Positions 1-6,929 of a stretch of 18,951 bases of DNA are shown here, piece after piece. The translations under genes were made by a program, and so were the position numbers. The stretch's first letter is position 1. Every line of letters begins with the position of its first letter. The stretch is from WJLC01 sp964600865 (GTDB lineage Archaea > Nanobdellota > Nanobdellia > Pacearchaeales > GW2011-AR1). The DNA lies in assembly GCA_964600865.1 (NCBI GenBank), contig CAZRJP010000017.1:1-18951 (forward strand), read 5' to 3'. The notes below the pieces were generated by a model. The model was given only the letters and a program-made list of their open reading frames with translations. It made no database searches and had not been told where the DNA came from.

Positions 1-1795
1 CTAATCCAGAAGTTAATCTATTGTGTGTTCCTATCCAAGGTGGGGAGTGTGTTGGGACAGCTAAAACATCTCTTGTCCCTCCAGAAGTTGTCTCTCTTGT
101 CTCTAAATCAATACTTGCAAAACCTAAACTTAATTTTTCCCCAGCAACACCAGAAGAAATTACTTTTATTTGTCTATCACTTAACTCATCAGCAAGCAAA
201 TCAAATTCCTCTTTATTTAACCTTATTTTAGGGCTTTTATCTTTTACAGGATATTTATCTAAATTATTTAAATTGTTTAAATTATCTGAATTATTTTCAG
301 AATCAAAAGCCCTTCTTGTTCCAGAAGTATTATCATTTAATTTTAATTCAACACTATTTAAAACACAACTAGTGTTTATATTTTCTGCACCCTCTGCACT
401 TTCTACACTCTCTACACCCTCTACACCCTCTACACTCTCATTAACCTTACAATCATCTAAAACACTTTTAAAATCACTTTTCAATGAATATTCAAAAATA
501 TGATAAGTATCATTTATCCTATTTATATCCAAATCAATAAACTTACCAATATAACTTTTATTAACAACTTCCCATGTAATAATACTACCTTCTTGAGAGA
601 CATAAGTATCATTCTCACTAATATTTGTATCATTTAATCCTTCACTTAATTCCCCTTCTTGAGTTTCATTAACACTATCATCTTTTTCAGAGTCAGTTTC
701 ATCTTCCTGTGTTTGCAATGTAATTTCTTCTTCTCCATGCATTAAAACTTCATCATCATAAACAAAATCAACCTCAACTAATCCACTTTCTTGAATAGGA
801 ATATCTAAGGAATCCAAATCAATAGCATAAACTATAGTTTCATCTCCAATATAATCAGTAGTAACAATAGCTTTTTTATTCTCCTCATCAATATATAATC
901 CAACCTCATTAGTAGAATCTATTATCTTTACTTGTTGGTTATCTTGTAAATCATAAACAACCCTTTCACTATATCTAACACTTCCTTTTACTTCTTCAGC
1001 TAATTGTAAAACACTCTGAACATTTAATCCTGCAAAGCTAAATATAGAATTTCCAGTAATTCCAATATTTCTTGTATTATCACTTGTTTCTGTATCTTGA
1101 GAGGTATTTGATTCTGTATTTTCTATATCATCAATTGTATCCTCACTTGTATCATCAATTAAATCTGTTTCAGGTATTGTGTAAGTATCATTATTTGTTT
1201 CAGTATCATCTTGTGTTTGATTGTCTATAGTATTATCTGTAGTATCCTCTGGCTCATCAATAACATCTCCTTCTACTGGAGTAGTATAAGAACTTCCTTG
1301 TTCTACATTATAAATCCCTAAAGTAAAATTAACTTCAGGAAACCTATCTAAGTTTAAACCATACCCTAAACCAGAACCAGAAACATTTGAATCTTTAATA
1401 AAAAAATCTCCATTAACCTTTTCAGCATCAATTAAATCTTTTAAAGAATAATTATAATTATTATCTGAAGTTGTGATAATCACTTGCGTATTTTCAGGAA
1501 TTAATTCAGATTGTTGTAATGAAAACTCTAAGTTACCAGAAAGATTATTCTCTACAACTGTTAATCCATCTGAAGAAATACTCTGTCCTGTAAGAAACAA
1601 TCCAGAATTATTAAGAATTATTAAAGAAAAAATTAATGTGAATAAAATTATTGGAATAACAAAAAAACTAAACCCCATTTCCTTGGTTTGTTCTACATCA
1701 TCTTTAACCTTTCCAAGATATCTCTTTTTAACTTTTCCATCTTTATCTCTATAGGACTCATAAAGATAATTACCTCTCCTATAAACAAATAACAT
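1..1795 (-). CDS. Large membrane-anchored surface protein, N-terminal part (C-terminus outside window)
   Basis: The reading frame is open on the minus strand from an ATG at 1795 to the window edge (598 codons, no stop), so the gene is partial at its 3' end. An in-frame TAA lies seven codons upstream of the ATG, and a GAGGT Shine-Dalgarno-like stretch lies just before it. Residues about 10-28 form a basic cytoplasmic module (YESYRDKDGKVKKRYLG), followed by one membrane segment at about 42-62. The rest should be extracellular: it is very acidic, rich in Asn, Asp, Thr and Ser, and carries at least a dozen N-x-S/T sequons. Two similar motifs, LTGQSIS (about 68) and ITGNSIF, recur. A Val-Glu-Gly/Ser tripeptide repeat lies at about 452-471. 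I recognise no enzymatic domain. It is probably a cell-surface or envelope protein; its specific role is unknown. It is followed across a short gap by, but not fused to, the Fic gene at 1952. Confidence 0.8.
   Translation of the reverse strand, partial: MLFVYRRGNYLYESYRDKDGKVKKRYLGKVKDDVEQTKEMGFSFFVIPIILFTLIFSLIILNNSGLFLTGQSISSDGLTVVENNLSGNLEFSLQQSELIPENTQVIITTSDNNYNYSLKDLIDAEKVNGDFFIKDSNVSGSGLGYGLNLDRFPEVNFTLGIYNVEQGSSYTTPVEGDVIDEPEDTTDNTIDNQTQDDTETNNDTYTIPETDLIDDTSEDTIDDIENTESNTSQDTETSDNTRNIGITGNSIFSFAGLNVQSVLQLAEEVKGSVRYSERVVYDLQDNQQVKIIDSTNEVGLYIDEENKKAIVTTDYIGDETIVYAIDLDSLDIPIQESGLVEVDFVYDDEVLMHGEEEITLQTQEDETDSEKDDSVNETQEGELSEGLNDTNISENDTYVSQEGSIITWEVVNKSYIGKFIDLDINRINDTYHIFEYSLKSDFKSVLDDCKVNESVEGVEGVESVESAEGAENINTSCVLNSVELKLNDNTSGTRRAFDSENNSDNLNNLNNLDKYPVKDKSPKIRLNKEEFDLLADELSDRQIKVISSGVAGEKLSLGFASIDLETRETTSGGTRDVLAVPTHSPPWIGTHNRLTSGL
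384..437. repeat. 9-bp minisatellite, six copies, inside the surface-protein gene
   Basis: Six consecutive 9-bp units on the plus strand (consensus TCTACACYC; the first two units have G for the A) encode, on the minus strand, the tripeptide series Val/Ala-Glu-Gly/Ser. The unit length is a multiple of three, so copy-number change would not break the frame. The array lies in the extracellular acidic part of the protein. Confidence 0.85.
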
Positions 1796-1951
1796 TCCCA
1801 GAACCTCTTTTAATTAAAATTTTTTTACACCCCATAATAACCTAAATATAAGTGGAACGAATAGTTTTTAAATGTTTTTGTAATCTCCCTCATAAAAATA
1901 AATTAAACATATGTAGAACAAACAATTATTTTAAGATTATTTAGTGGAACA

Positions 1952-2839
1952 TTAACTCACATGCCTTTTATAAATCTCTAAATATCTTCTAAAAAACCAT
2001 TGAACAAAAATTTCTTCCTGTTTATTTACTTGAGATCTTTCTAATGCATTATAATAACTAGTTCTTTTTGAATAAGGAATATCTAATAAAGGAAAATTAT
2101 GCTTTTTTAAAATAAAATTCATAATTAATCTTGAAATTCTTCCATTTCCATCTGCAAAAGGATGGATTGTTACAAATTTAAGATGGATTAAAGCAGCTAG
2201 TTCAACAGGATGAATTTTTTTCTTTTGCTTGTTATGCCAATCAAAAAATTCTTTCAATAAAACATCCAATTCTAAATGCATTGGGGGTTTAAATTTTGAT
2301 TGGGCAATTCCAACATCATAATTTCTTATTTTTCCAGCAATATCCTTTTTTGTTTCACTAAACAAAACCTTATGCCATTTTAATATAATTTGGAGATTCA
2401 AATCTTTTTTATATTCTAACATCTCAAAAAAAACTTTTTCATGCATTTTTGCTTCTTTTACATCTTCTAAGGACTTATTTTCAGGAGTTAACCCTTTTTC
2501 CAATAAATTAGCAGTTTCCTTTAATGAAAGAGTAGAACCTTCAATTTTCTGACTATTATAAGTAAATTTAATAGCAAAATTCTCTTTTGACTTTTCTTTA
2601 GAAGATTTAGGAAATTTCTTATAATTTTTATTAAAATTAATCTTAATTTTATCTATGTCTTTTAAAAATCTTTTTCTATAAATTGTTTTCATAAAATCTT
2701 TCTTTAATTCTTCAATATTATCTGGCTTTTTGCTTCCTAAATATAAAGATATCTTCTTCACCTTACCTTTATCTTTATAACTATGTTCAAGATAATAATA
2801 TTTATTATTCCCTTTATTTCTTTCTCTTAAAAATACCAT
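1952..2839 (-). CDS. Fic family protein (probable AMPylator, class II with N-terminal inhibitory helix)
   Basis: This 295-residue protein contains the complete Fic core motif HPFADGNGRISR at residues 226-237, including the catalytic His226 and the anion-binding GNGR. Fic enzymes usually transfer AMP from ATP to a Ser, Thr or Tyr hydroxyl on a target protein. An inhibitory motif of the form S-x-x-x-E-G is visible at 96-101 (SQKIEG), which marks class II Fic proteins, where the Glu obstructs ATP until the helix moves. Residues 14-36 carry a basic module (LEHSYKDKGKVKKISLYLG) very similar to the N-terminus of the neighbouring surface protein. No separate antitoxin gene is seen, which fits in-cis inhibition. 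A TATA-like TTTATAAATA at 2861-2870 lies about 26 nt from the ATG, which suggests a leaderless mRNA. The target protein cannot be told from sequence. Confidence 0.93.
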   Translation of the reverse strand: MVFLRERNKGNNKYYYLEHSYKDKGKVKKISLYLGSKKPDNIEELKKDFMKTIYRKRFLKDIDKIKINFNKNYKKFPKSSKEKSKENFAIKFTYNSQKIEGSTLSLKETANLLEKGLTPENKSLEDVKEAKMHEKVFFEMLEYKKDLNLQIILKWHKVLFSETKKDIAGKIRNYDVGIAQSKFKPPMHLELDVLLKEFFDWHNKQKKKIHPVELAALIHLKFVTIHPFADGNGRISRLIMNFILKKHNFPLLDIPYSKRTSYYNALERSQVNKQEEIFVQWFFRRYLEIYKRHVS

Positions 2840-2860
2840 ATAAACTATTACCCCTACATA

Positions 2861-2870
2861 TTTATAAATA
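2861..2870 (-). promoter_or_regulatory. TATA box of the Fic gene
   Basis: TTTATAAATA is centred about 26 nt before the Fic ATG at 2839, the usual archaeal TATA-to-transcription-start distance. Transcription would therefore begin at or next to the start codon. A GGGGT sequence also lies between the two, but it would be outside the mRNA if this reading is right. Confidence 0.5.
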
Positions 2871-2973
2871 TTTGCTTTTTAATAAAAAGTAGAGGCAATA
2901 AATAACTATCAGCCTTATTCCTCTAAACCTTTTCATTTAAAATACAAAAAATTTAATAAAGAATATTCTTGAA

Positions 2974-3096
2974 ATGCAAAATTTAAAAAGGAAAAGAAAC
3001 AAAAGTTCATATAAAGGATTACCTATTAAAAGCCCATATATTAAAAATAAAAAAGAAAAATTAAATTTAATTATCAACAAATTAAAAAAGTCTTAA
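2974..3096 (+). CDS. Possible 40-residue basic peptide upstream of the DUF357 gene
   Basis: An ATG at 2974 opens a 40-codon frame ending at TAA 3094-3096, 15 bp before the DUF357 gene and on the same strand. The product is rich in Lys and Asn (MQNLKRKRNKSSYKG...) with no motif I recognise. In such A-rich sequence Lys/Asn-rich frames occur by chance, so the support is only its position, its ATG and the colinearity with the next gene. It could equally be non-coding leader sequence. Confidence 0.3.
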   Translation: MQNLKRKRNKSSYKGLPIKSPYIKNKKEKLNLIINKLKKS

Positions 3097-3111
3097 AAAA
3101 GAAAAATTAAA

Positions 3112-3393
3112 ATGAAAAACAAAATAACAAAAGAAAAACTAAATAAATACTTTAATTTAACAAATAAAGCATTAAAAAAAGCCAAAAAGAACATCATAAA
3201 AGGAAAAGAAAAACAATCAAAAGAAATTATTAATATGGTTACAAATTATTTATCTGATGCAAAATACTTCCAATCCCAAAAAGACCTTGTAAATGCCTTT
3301 GCTGCATTAAATTATGCTCATGGTTGGCTTGATTCAGGAGTAAGATTAGATGTTTTTAATGTAAAAGATGACTCCTTATTTACAGTGAAGTAA
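3112..3393 (+). CDS. DUF357 family protein
   Basis: This 93-residue protein carries the signature of the archaeal DUF357 family in its second half: SDAKYF, then FAALNYAHGWLDSGVRLDVF at about 65-84. The family consists of small helical proteins of unknown biochemical role that are widely conserved in archaea. The length matches the family. A weak TATA-like TTAAAAAAG lies about 26 nt before the ATG, but the region is so A-rich that this is poor evidence. The last residues (KDDSLFTVK) fit the usual C-terminus, so the gene looks complete. Confidence 0.9.
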   Translation: MKNKITKEKLNKYFNLTNKALKKAKKNIIKGKEKQSKEIINMVTNYLSDAKYFQSQKDLVNAFAALNYAHGWLDSGVRLDVFNVKDDSLFTVK

Positions 3394-3464
3394 TTTAATT
3401 CTTTTTGTATAACTACATTAATTCTAAAAATTGTTCTTATGTAATCATGTAAATCTCTTACAAA

Positions 3465-3948
3465 TTAAGCTAAAATATTCAATTTATCCCTAATTTTCTG
3501 AATATCATCTATGCAAATTATTAAGAATAGTTTTTATGCCAAGATTAAATTTTTCTGAATGGTTTATTAGTTACTTAGCAATTTCTTTTGTCATCTCATT
3601 TCTCTCCACTACAACATAATATTGAAGATTAATTCTTTCCTTTTTAGCTTTAGAGATTAGGTCAAATAATTCATTATCCCTAAATAACAATTTAAATAAT
3701 AAAATAGAACCAGAATGGTTTTCACATTTTATTCCAACTTTAAAAAATAAAGCAATTAAAGAATTATACATTGAATAATAAGACATACTTACTGAATTTT
3801 CATATAAATTATTTTTCAACAAAATTTCTGCTGATTTCTTACAATTATTAGACTTTTCTAAATAAGATTCACATATTTCATCAGAAGTTTCAATTAATTC
3901 AAGTTTTCTTTCAAGTCTCAATCTCTTCAAAAAATTATTTTTCTTCAT
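3465..3948 (-). pseudogene. HEPN-domain protein (toxin-like partner), broken by a stop and a frameshift
   Basis: The open frame starts at ATG 3948 and stops at TAA 3571-3573, giving about 125 residues. An in-frame TTG at 3960 is a less likely start. It shows the archaeal HEPN pattern: a YYSMYNSLIALFFKVGIKCENH segment in two halves around residue 60, then ERINLQYY. The C-terminal helix is missing but is readable after the stop: the same frame continues LINHSEKFNLGIKTILNNLHR to 3508. A +1 shift at about 3507 then gives DIQKIRDKLNILA and a stop at 3465-3467, as expected for a HEPN C-terminus. The gene thus appears inactivated by one nonsense change and one frameshift. It overlaps the nucleotidyltransferase gene by 14 bp, as in the second pair of this window. 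HEPN proteins of such pairs are often RNases or partners of AMPylating antitoxins. The His of a classical R-x4-6-H site is not evident here. Confidence 0.72.
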
Positions 3949-4477
3949 AAAACCTTTCAAAACCCCTTAAAATCACATGATTCTTAATAATCTCTTTTAT
4001 TAACAAGGAATTCTTATCAAACAACCCAATTTTAACATTAATTTTAGAATGAATATTTTCTATTTCTTTTTTTAAATTCTTATTTTTAGTTTCAATATAA
4101 ATATCTATATCACTATCTGATTTTGCACTTTCTTTTGCATAACTTCCAAATAAAACAACCATTTCTGAATTAGTTTTATCTAAAACTTCATTAAATACAA
4201 CCTCCAACCATTTATTTTTTTTCAATAGTTTATCAAGTTTATTTATTTCCGAATGCAAAATATAGTCCCTTGCAAAAAGATTTTTTCTTAAAAAAAAGAT
4301 TTTGTTCTTACCCTGTTTTCTAAAATCAACTATATTCTCTTTTTTTAATTTATTTAATTTCCTCAATACAGTTGAATGAGATTCTCTTAATTTATCGGCA
4401 ATTCCTCTAATATGAAAATCATTTTTAATTAATAATTCAATTATATCCAAAGTTATATCGTTTCTATTATGAACCAT
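3935..4477 (-). CDS. Winged-helix/nucleotidyltransferase protein (MNT-type antitoxin of a HEPN/MNT pair)
   Basis: This 180-residue protein has an N-terminal winged-helix DNA-binding domain (about 8-65, with IRGIADKLRESHSTVLRKLNKL) and a C-terminal minimal nucleotidyltransferase domain. The active-site motif is GSYAKESAKSDSDIDIYI (111-128): Gly111-Ser112 and the metal-binding Asp123 and Asp125. The later strand that often supplies a third Asp reads INVKIGLF, with Lys at the expected place, so full catalysis is uncertain. In known MNT/HEPN systems this partner neutralises the HEPN protein by adding AMP to it. The gene is intact although its HEPN neighbour is broken. A TATTTAAA at 4501-4508 is 26 nt before the ATG (leaderless), and a 12-bp palindrome covers the start, so the HTH domain probably represses its own promoter. 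Confidence 0.88.
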   Translation of the reverse strand: MVHNRNDITLDIIELLIKNDFHIRGIADKLRESHSTVLRKLNKLKKENIVDFRKQGKNKIFFLRKNLFARDYILHSEINKLDKLLKKNKWLEVVFNEVLDKTNSEMVVLFGSYAKESAKSDSDIDIYIETKNKNLKKEIENIHSKINVKIGLFDKNSLLIKEIIKNHVILRGFERFYEEK

Positions 4478-4483
4478 ATGGTT
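4472..4483. promoter_or_regulatory. 12-bp perfect palindrome over the start codon; candidate operator
   Basis: AACCATATGGTT is self-complementary over all 12 bases and includes the ATG of the nucleotidyltransferase gene. It coincides with the transcription start predicted from the TATA box at 4501-4508. A dimer of the encoded winged-helix protein bound here would block initiation. This is inference from position and symmetry. Confidence 0.5.
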
Positions 4484-4591
4484 TATTTATGACCCAATAC
4501 TATTTAAATCTTTTTATTAATAATTAATTCTCCTGCTTATCAAATAAACCCCTCTCAAAAAACTTAAAAACTATTCACACATGATATTCCT

Positions 4592-5278
4592 ATGAAAAAG
4601 AGGAAAATAGTTTTAAGCTTAGGAGGAAGTCAAATTATTCCTAATAATGTAAATGTTTCTTATTTAAAAAAATTTAAAAAAATTATAAAAAAACACTCAA
4701 AAAAATATAAATTCATAGTAGTTTGTGGAGGAGGAAGCATAGCAAGAAAATATATTTCTGCCTTAAAGAAAAATAAAATTAATCAAAAACTTCAAAGTTT
4801 AGCTGGAATTGGAGCAACAAGAATGAATGCAAGATTTATGAATTACTTCTTTAACATAGACCCAAAAAAAGGCATACCTCATACACACAATACATTAAAA
4901 AAATATGTAAAAAAACAGAATATTATCTTTTGTGGTGCTTTAGAATATAAACCAAACCAAACATCTGATTCAACTGCAGCTGAATTAGCTAAAACATTCA
5001 AGGCAGAATTCATAAACATAACAAACATCAAGGGACTATACAATAAAAACCCAAAAAAATACAAAAATGCTAAATTTATTCCTAAAATAACTTGGAAAAA
5101 ATTTGATAAAATGGCTAATAAAAGCAAATTCAAACCAGGACAACATTTTGTATTAGACCAAACAGCATCAAAGATAATTTTAAAAAATAAAATAACTACT
5201 TATATAACAGGAAGTTTAAAACAAATAGACAATCTTTTAAGTGATAAGAAATTTAATGGCACAACAATACATGGATGA
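4592..5278 (+). CDS. pyrH: UMP kinase (archaeal type)
   Basis: The 228-residue protein belongs to the amino acid kinase fold and converts UMP to UDP with ATP in pyrimidine nucleotide synthesis. Visible marks are the N-terminal LSLGGS phosphate-binding loop (8-13), CGGGSIARKYI (45-55), GIGATRMNAR (72-81), a Thr/Ser-rich substrate loop QTSDSTAAELAK (123-134), and the nucleotide-binding NITNIKGLYNKNPKKY (142-157). The length is that of archaeal PyrH rather than of the longer bacterial enzymes. CTTAAAAAC at 4563-4571 is about 26 nt before the ATG, suggesting a leaderless mRNA. The stop overlaps the start of the RNase P p30 gene (ATGGATGA), so the two are co-translated. Confidence 0.93.
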   Translation: MKKRKIVLSLGGSQIIPNNVNVSYLKKFKKIIKKHSKKYKFIVVCGGGSIARKYISALKKNKINQKLQSLAGIGATRMNARFMNYFFNIDPKKGIPHTHNTLKKYVKKQNIIFCGALEYKPNQTSDSTAAELAKTFKAEFINITNIKGLYNKNPKKYKNAKFIPKITWKKFDKMANKSKFKPGQHFVLDQTASKIILKNKITTYITGSLKQIDNLLSDKKFNGTTIHG

Positions 5279-5735
5279 AATTATTATACAAGAAAAAACA
5301 TTTGAAAAGGCTAGGAATAAAATAAAAAAAGCCAAATCTAAAAACCCTAAATCTAAAATTTTATTTGTAAGTGGAGATGATAAATTAAGTAGGAAAATTC
5401 TTGAAAAAACAAATATAGATATATTAACAATTCTTCAATCAAAAAGAAAAGACTACCAAAAACAGAGAAATTCAGGTTTTAATCATGTTCTTGCAAAAAT
5501 CGCAAAAAAGAATGGTATTCAAATAGGAATATATATGAATAAGATTATCTCAAGCAAAGGTAAAAACAAATCAGACATAATAGCAAGAGTAATCCAAAAC
5601 ATAAAACTATGTAAAAAAAATCACATTCAAATGCAATTTGTTGGAGACCTTGCAAAAACAAAGAATCTTCATGACAAAAAGGCATTAGGATTAGTATTAG
5701 GCATGCCTACATGGATGACAAAAAACCTTAAATAA
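5271..5735 (+). CDS. rnp3: RNase P protein component 3 (p30/Rpp30), short form
   Basis: This is a protein subunit of archaeal RNase P, which removes 5' leaders from pre-tRNA. The PHP-fold family pattern is visible in VSGDDKLSRKILEKTNIDIL, then SGFNHVLAKIAKKNGIQIGI, then IQNIKLCKKNHIQMQFVGDL and KNLHDKKALGLVLGM at the end. At 154 residues it is clearly shorter than the roughly 200 or more usual in archaea, mostly by trimming of the N-terminus. I chose ATG 5271, which overlaps the pyrH stop; ATG 5256 and GTG 5241 are in-frame alternatives. Residues about 70-151 are repeated exactly at 7169-7415, where the copy has a different last three residues (KLF instead of NLK). The copy here is the complete gene and is followed by a hairpin terminator. 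Confidence 0.85.
   Translation: MDEIIIQEKTFEKARNKIKKAKSKNPKSKILFVSGDDKLSRKILEKTNIDILTILQSKRKDYQKQRNSGFNHVLAKIAKKNGIQIGIYMNKIISSKGKNKSDIIARVIQNIKLCKKNHIQMQFVGDLAKTKNLHDKKALGLVLGMPTWMTKNLK
5476..5722 (+). repeat. 247-bp direct repeat, copy 1 (3' part of rnp3)
   Basis: By base-by-base reading this segment is identical to 7169-7415. Identity begins mid-codon at residue 69/70 of p30 and ends three codons before its stop. The two copies are 1693 bp apart and enclose a broken HEPN gene, a nucleotidyltransferase gene and a ribbon-helix-helix gene. Confidence 0.95.
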
Positions 5736-5808
5736 CAAAATTTAAAACAATATTTAATACTATTAAGGTTTCAGGGAATGCATTAAGTCTTCAAACATCC
5801 CGCTATGT

Positions 5809-5839
5809 ATCCCAGTTGTGTTGAACACTGGGATTTTTT
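5809..5839 (+). terminator. Hairpin terminator after pyrH-rnp3
   Basis: ATCCCAGT (5809-5816) and ACTGGGAT (5827-5834) form a perfect 8-bp stem with a 10-nt loop, followed by a run of six T (5834-5839) on the plus strand. It resembles an intrinsic terminator for the pyrH-rnp3 transcript. The T-run is on the plus side only, so it does not serve the convergent minus-strand genes in the same way. Archaeal termination mainly needs the T-run; the stem may stabilise the 3' end. Confidence 0.65.
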
Positions 5840-5851
5840 AAAATGTTAAAA

Positions 5852-6325
5852 TTACTCATTTAAAATTGCCTCTATTTTTTCTACAATTTCTTTAGATTTT
5901 TTAATTAATTCATTAAGCAAAACTTTATTCACTTCAGTTTTTGTTCCATATTGAAATTCTTCTCTTAATGACTTTGCATCTTTTTGAGTCATCTGCTCTG
6001 TTGTCCTGATAAAAGCTATATCTTCTTTATCCAAATCAATCTCTTTCTTTTCAATCAAATATTCAATTGCATTAATTGTACATTCATGATTTTTTGACTC
6101 AAATCCTTTTTTAAATAAAACAGCAAGCAAGGAATGATACATTGCATAATACAACTGGGAAACTGCCCAGTCACTAAATCATCCCTGGATATTGAAATCT
6201 GCTGCCTTCAAATTATGTTTTGCTTTTTCTATATGTTCTTTAGAAATCCTGCTACTTGAAGCAATTCTTTTCATCCTCTTTTCGCTTTTAAGACACCAAT
6301 TTAATTTACTCTCATGTATTGACAT
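5852..6325 (-). pseudogene. HEPN-domain protein (toxin-like partner), interrupted by an in-frame TGA
   Basis: The frame runs from ATG 6325 (preceded by a strong GAGGTGA) to a stop at 5852-5854, about 157 residues, but is cut by one in-frame TGA at 6179-6181. Both sides belong to one HEPN domain: ...HIEKAKHNLKAADFNIQG, stop, FSDWAVSQLYYAMYHSLLAV, then GFESKNHECTI, REEFQYG and a C-terminal helix. The typical HEPN helix-loop-helix reads through the TGA with no shift of frame, so a single base change explains it. The remaining ATG at 6154 could give a 100-residue C-terminal fragment, which would lack the first helices. The start overlaps the nucleotidyltransferase gene by 14 bp, as in the other HEPN pair of this window. 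Reassignment of TGA is unlikely because other genes here end in TGA. Confidence 0.78.
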
Positions 6326-6896
6326 TTTTAATCACCTCTAAAAATACAGACTCTCCTTTCAGAACAACCCCTGTTTTGATTATCTCTAAAACAGATTCTT
6401 TTTTATTTCTTATTTCATTTATTAGATCAGATTTTTTTAAAATCAAGGGGGTTATTGGTTTTGTTCTTATTTTTGAAATTTCCAAACAAAACTTGCTTAC
6501 TTCTTTCACCTTATTTGTAACAAACAAAACATCCACATCATTAAATTGCTTATTTTTTAAAACAGAGCCAAACAAAACAATTAAATCAGCGTTTTTGAAA
6601 TTCTTGATCTCATCAGAATATACTTTTGCATATCCCTTCAAATTTCGTTTTTCTTCTAAAAGAATTAATTCGCATAATTTAATTGTTTCCTGATTTTTCA
6701 AATTAAGATTGTAATATTTAGCATTTCCTAATTTTTTTACTAAAACAATCTTATTTTTTTCAAAATCTTTTAGAATTTTAAAGACGCTTCCCAAACTAAT
6801 TTTAAGTTCTTTAGAAATCTGATTTATGTTCTTAAGTTCAAAATTTCTTAATAAATATTCTATTATTTTTTTTGTGTTTTTTGGTATCATTTTCAT
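6312..6896 (-). CDS. Winged-helix/nucleotidyltransferase protein (MNT-type antitoxin), second copy type
   Basis: This 194-residue protein has the same plan as the one at 3935: a winged-helix domain at about 8-66 (INQISKELKISLGSVFKILKDF) and a minimal nucleotidyltransferase domain with LFGSVLKNKQFNDVDVLFV (108-126), giving Gly110-Ser111 and Asp120/Asp122. The motif is shorter than in the first pair and the proteins are clearly diverged, so this is not a recent duplication of the first cassette. The usual third acidic residue is again not evident (ITPLIL). It should neutralise the adjacent HEPN protein, which is interrupted here. A TTTATAAA box (6930-6937) and an inverted repeat lie upstream, so it has its own promoter separate from the ribbon-helix-helix gene. 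Confidence 0.87.
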   Translation of the reverse strand: MKMIPKNTKKIIEYLLRNFELKNINQISKELKISLGSVFKILKDFEKNKIVLVKKLGNAKYYNLNLKNQETIKLCELILLEEKRNLKGYAKVYSDEIKNFKNADLIVLFGSVLKNKQFNDVDVLFVTNKVKEVSKFCLEISKIRTKPITPLILKKSDLINEIRNKKESVLEIIKTGVVLKGESVFLEVIKNVNT

Positions 6897-6902
6897 TTAA
6901 AG

Positions 6903-6929
6903 TGAATAATCATTCAATAATAATGAATG
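6903..6929. promoter_or_regulatory. Clustered TGAAT/ATTCA half-sites between TATA box and start; candidate operator
   Basis: CATTCA (6911-6916) and TGAATG (6924-6929) form an inverted repeat with a 7-bp spacer, and a further TGAAT at 6903-6907 pairs with the same ATTCA in the other direction. All three half-sites lie between the TTTATAAA box (6930-6937) and the ATG at 6896, over the predicted transcription start. They are likely bound by the winged-helix protein encoded here or by the nearby ribbon-helix-helix protein. Confidence 0.5.

Noticed and set aside
21..503. Plus-strand open frames at 21-503, 25-231 and 1473-1754
   Set aside because: They lie antisense to the long minus-strand surface-protein frame, which has a start, Shine-Dalgarno-like site, membrane segment and sequons; their Ser/Leu-rich content is what antisense of such sequence gives.
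1851..1950. Three loosely similar GTGGAAC/GTAGAAC words between the surface-protein and Fic genes
   Set aside because: They are short, imperfect and irregularly spaced (1851, about 1912, 1943), so they do not form a CRISPR-like array or a clear operator.
4879..5133. Minus-strand open frame within pyrH, and similar antisense frames in pheS (8074-8628, 9433-9639), pheT (10399-10620, 10777-11016), nth (14228-14416, 14633-14887) and rfcL (17610-17876, 17919-18113)
   Set aside because: All are opposite strongly recognised genes and show only hydrophobic Phe/Leu/Ser-rich antisense composition.
6154..6171. ACTGGG/CCCAGT inverted repeat inside the second HEPN gene, similar to the terminator stem at 5809
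   Set aside because: It is within coding sequence, has only 6-bp arms and no T-run; the shared CCCAGT is probably coincidence.
5852..6325. Reassignment of TGA to an amino acid as the reason for the interrupted HEPN gene
   Set aside because: pyrH, pheS and the ribbon-helix-helix gene all end at TGA in sensible places, so TGA acts as a stop in this organism.
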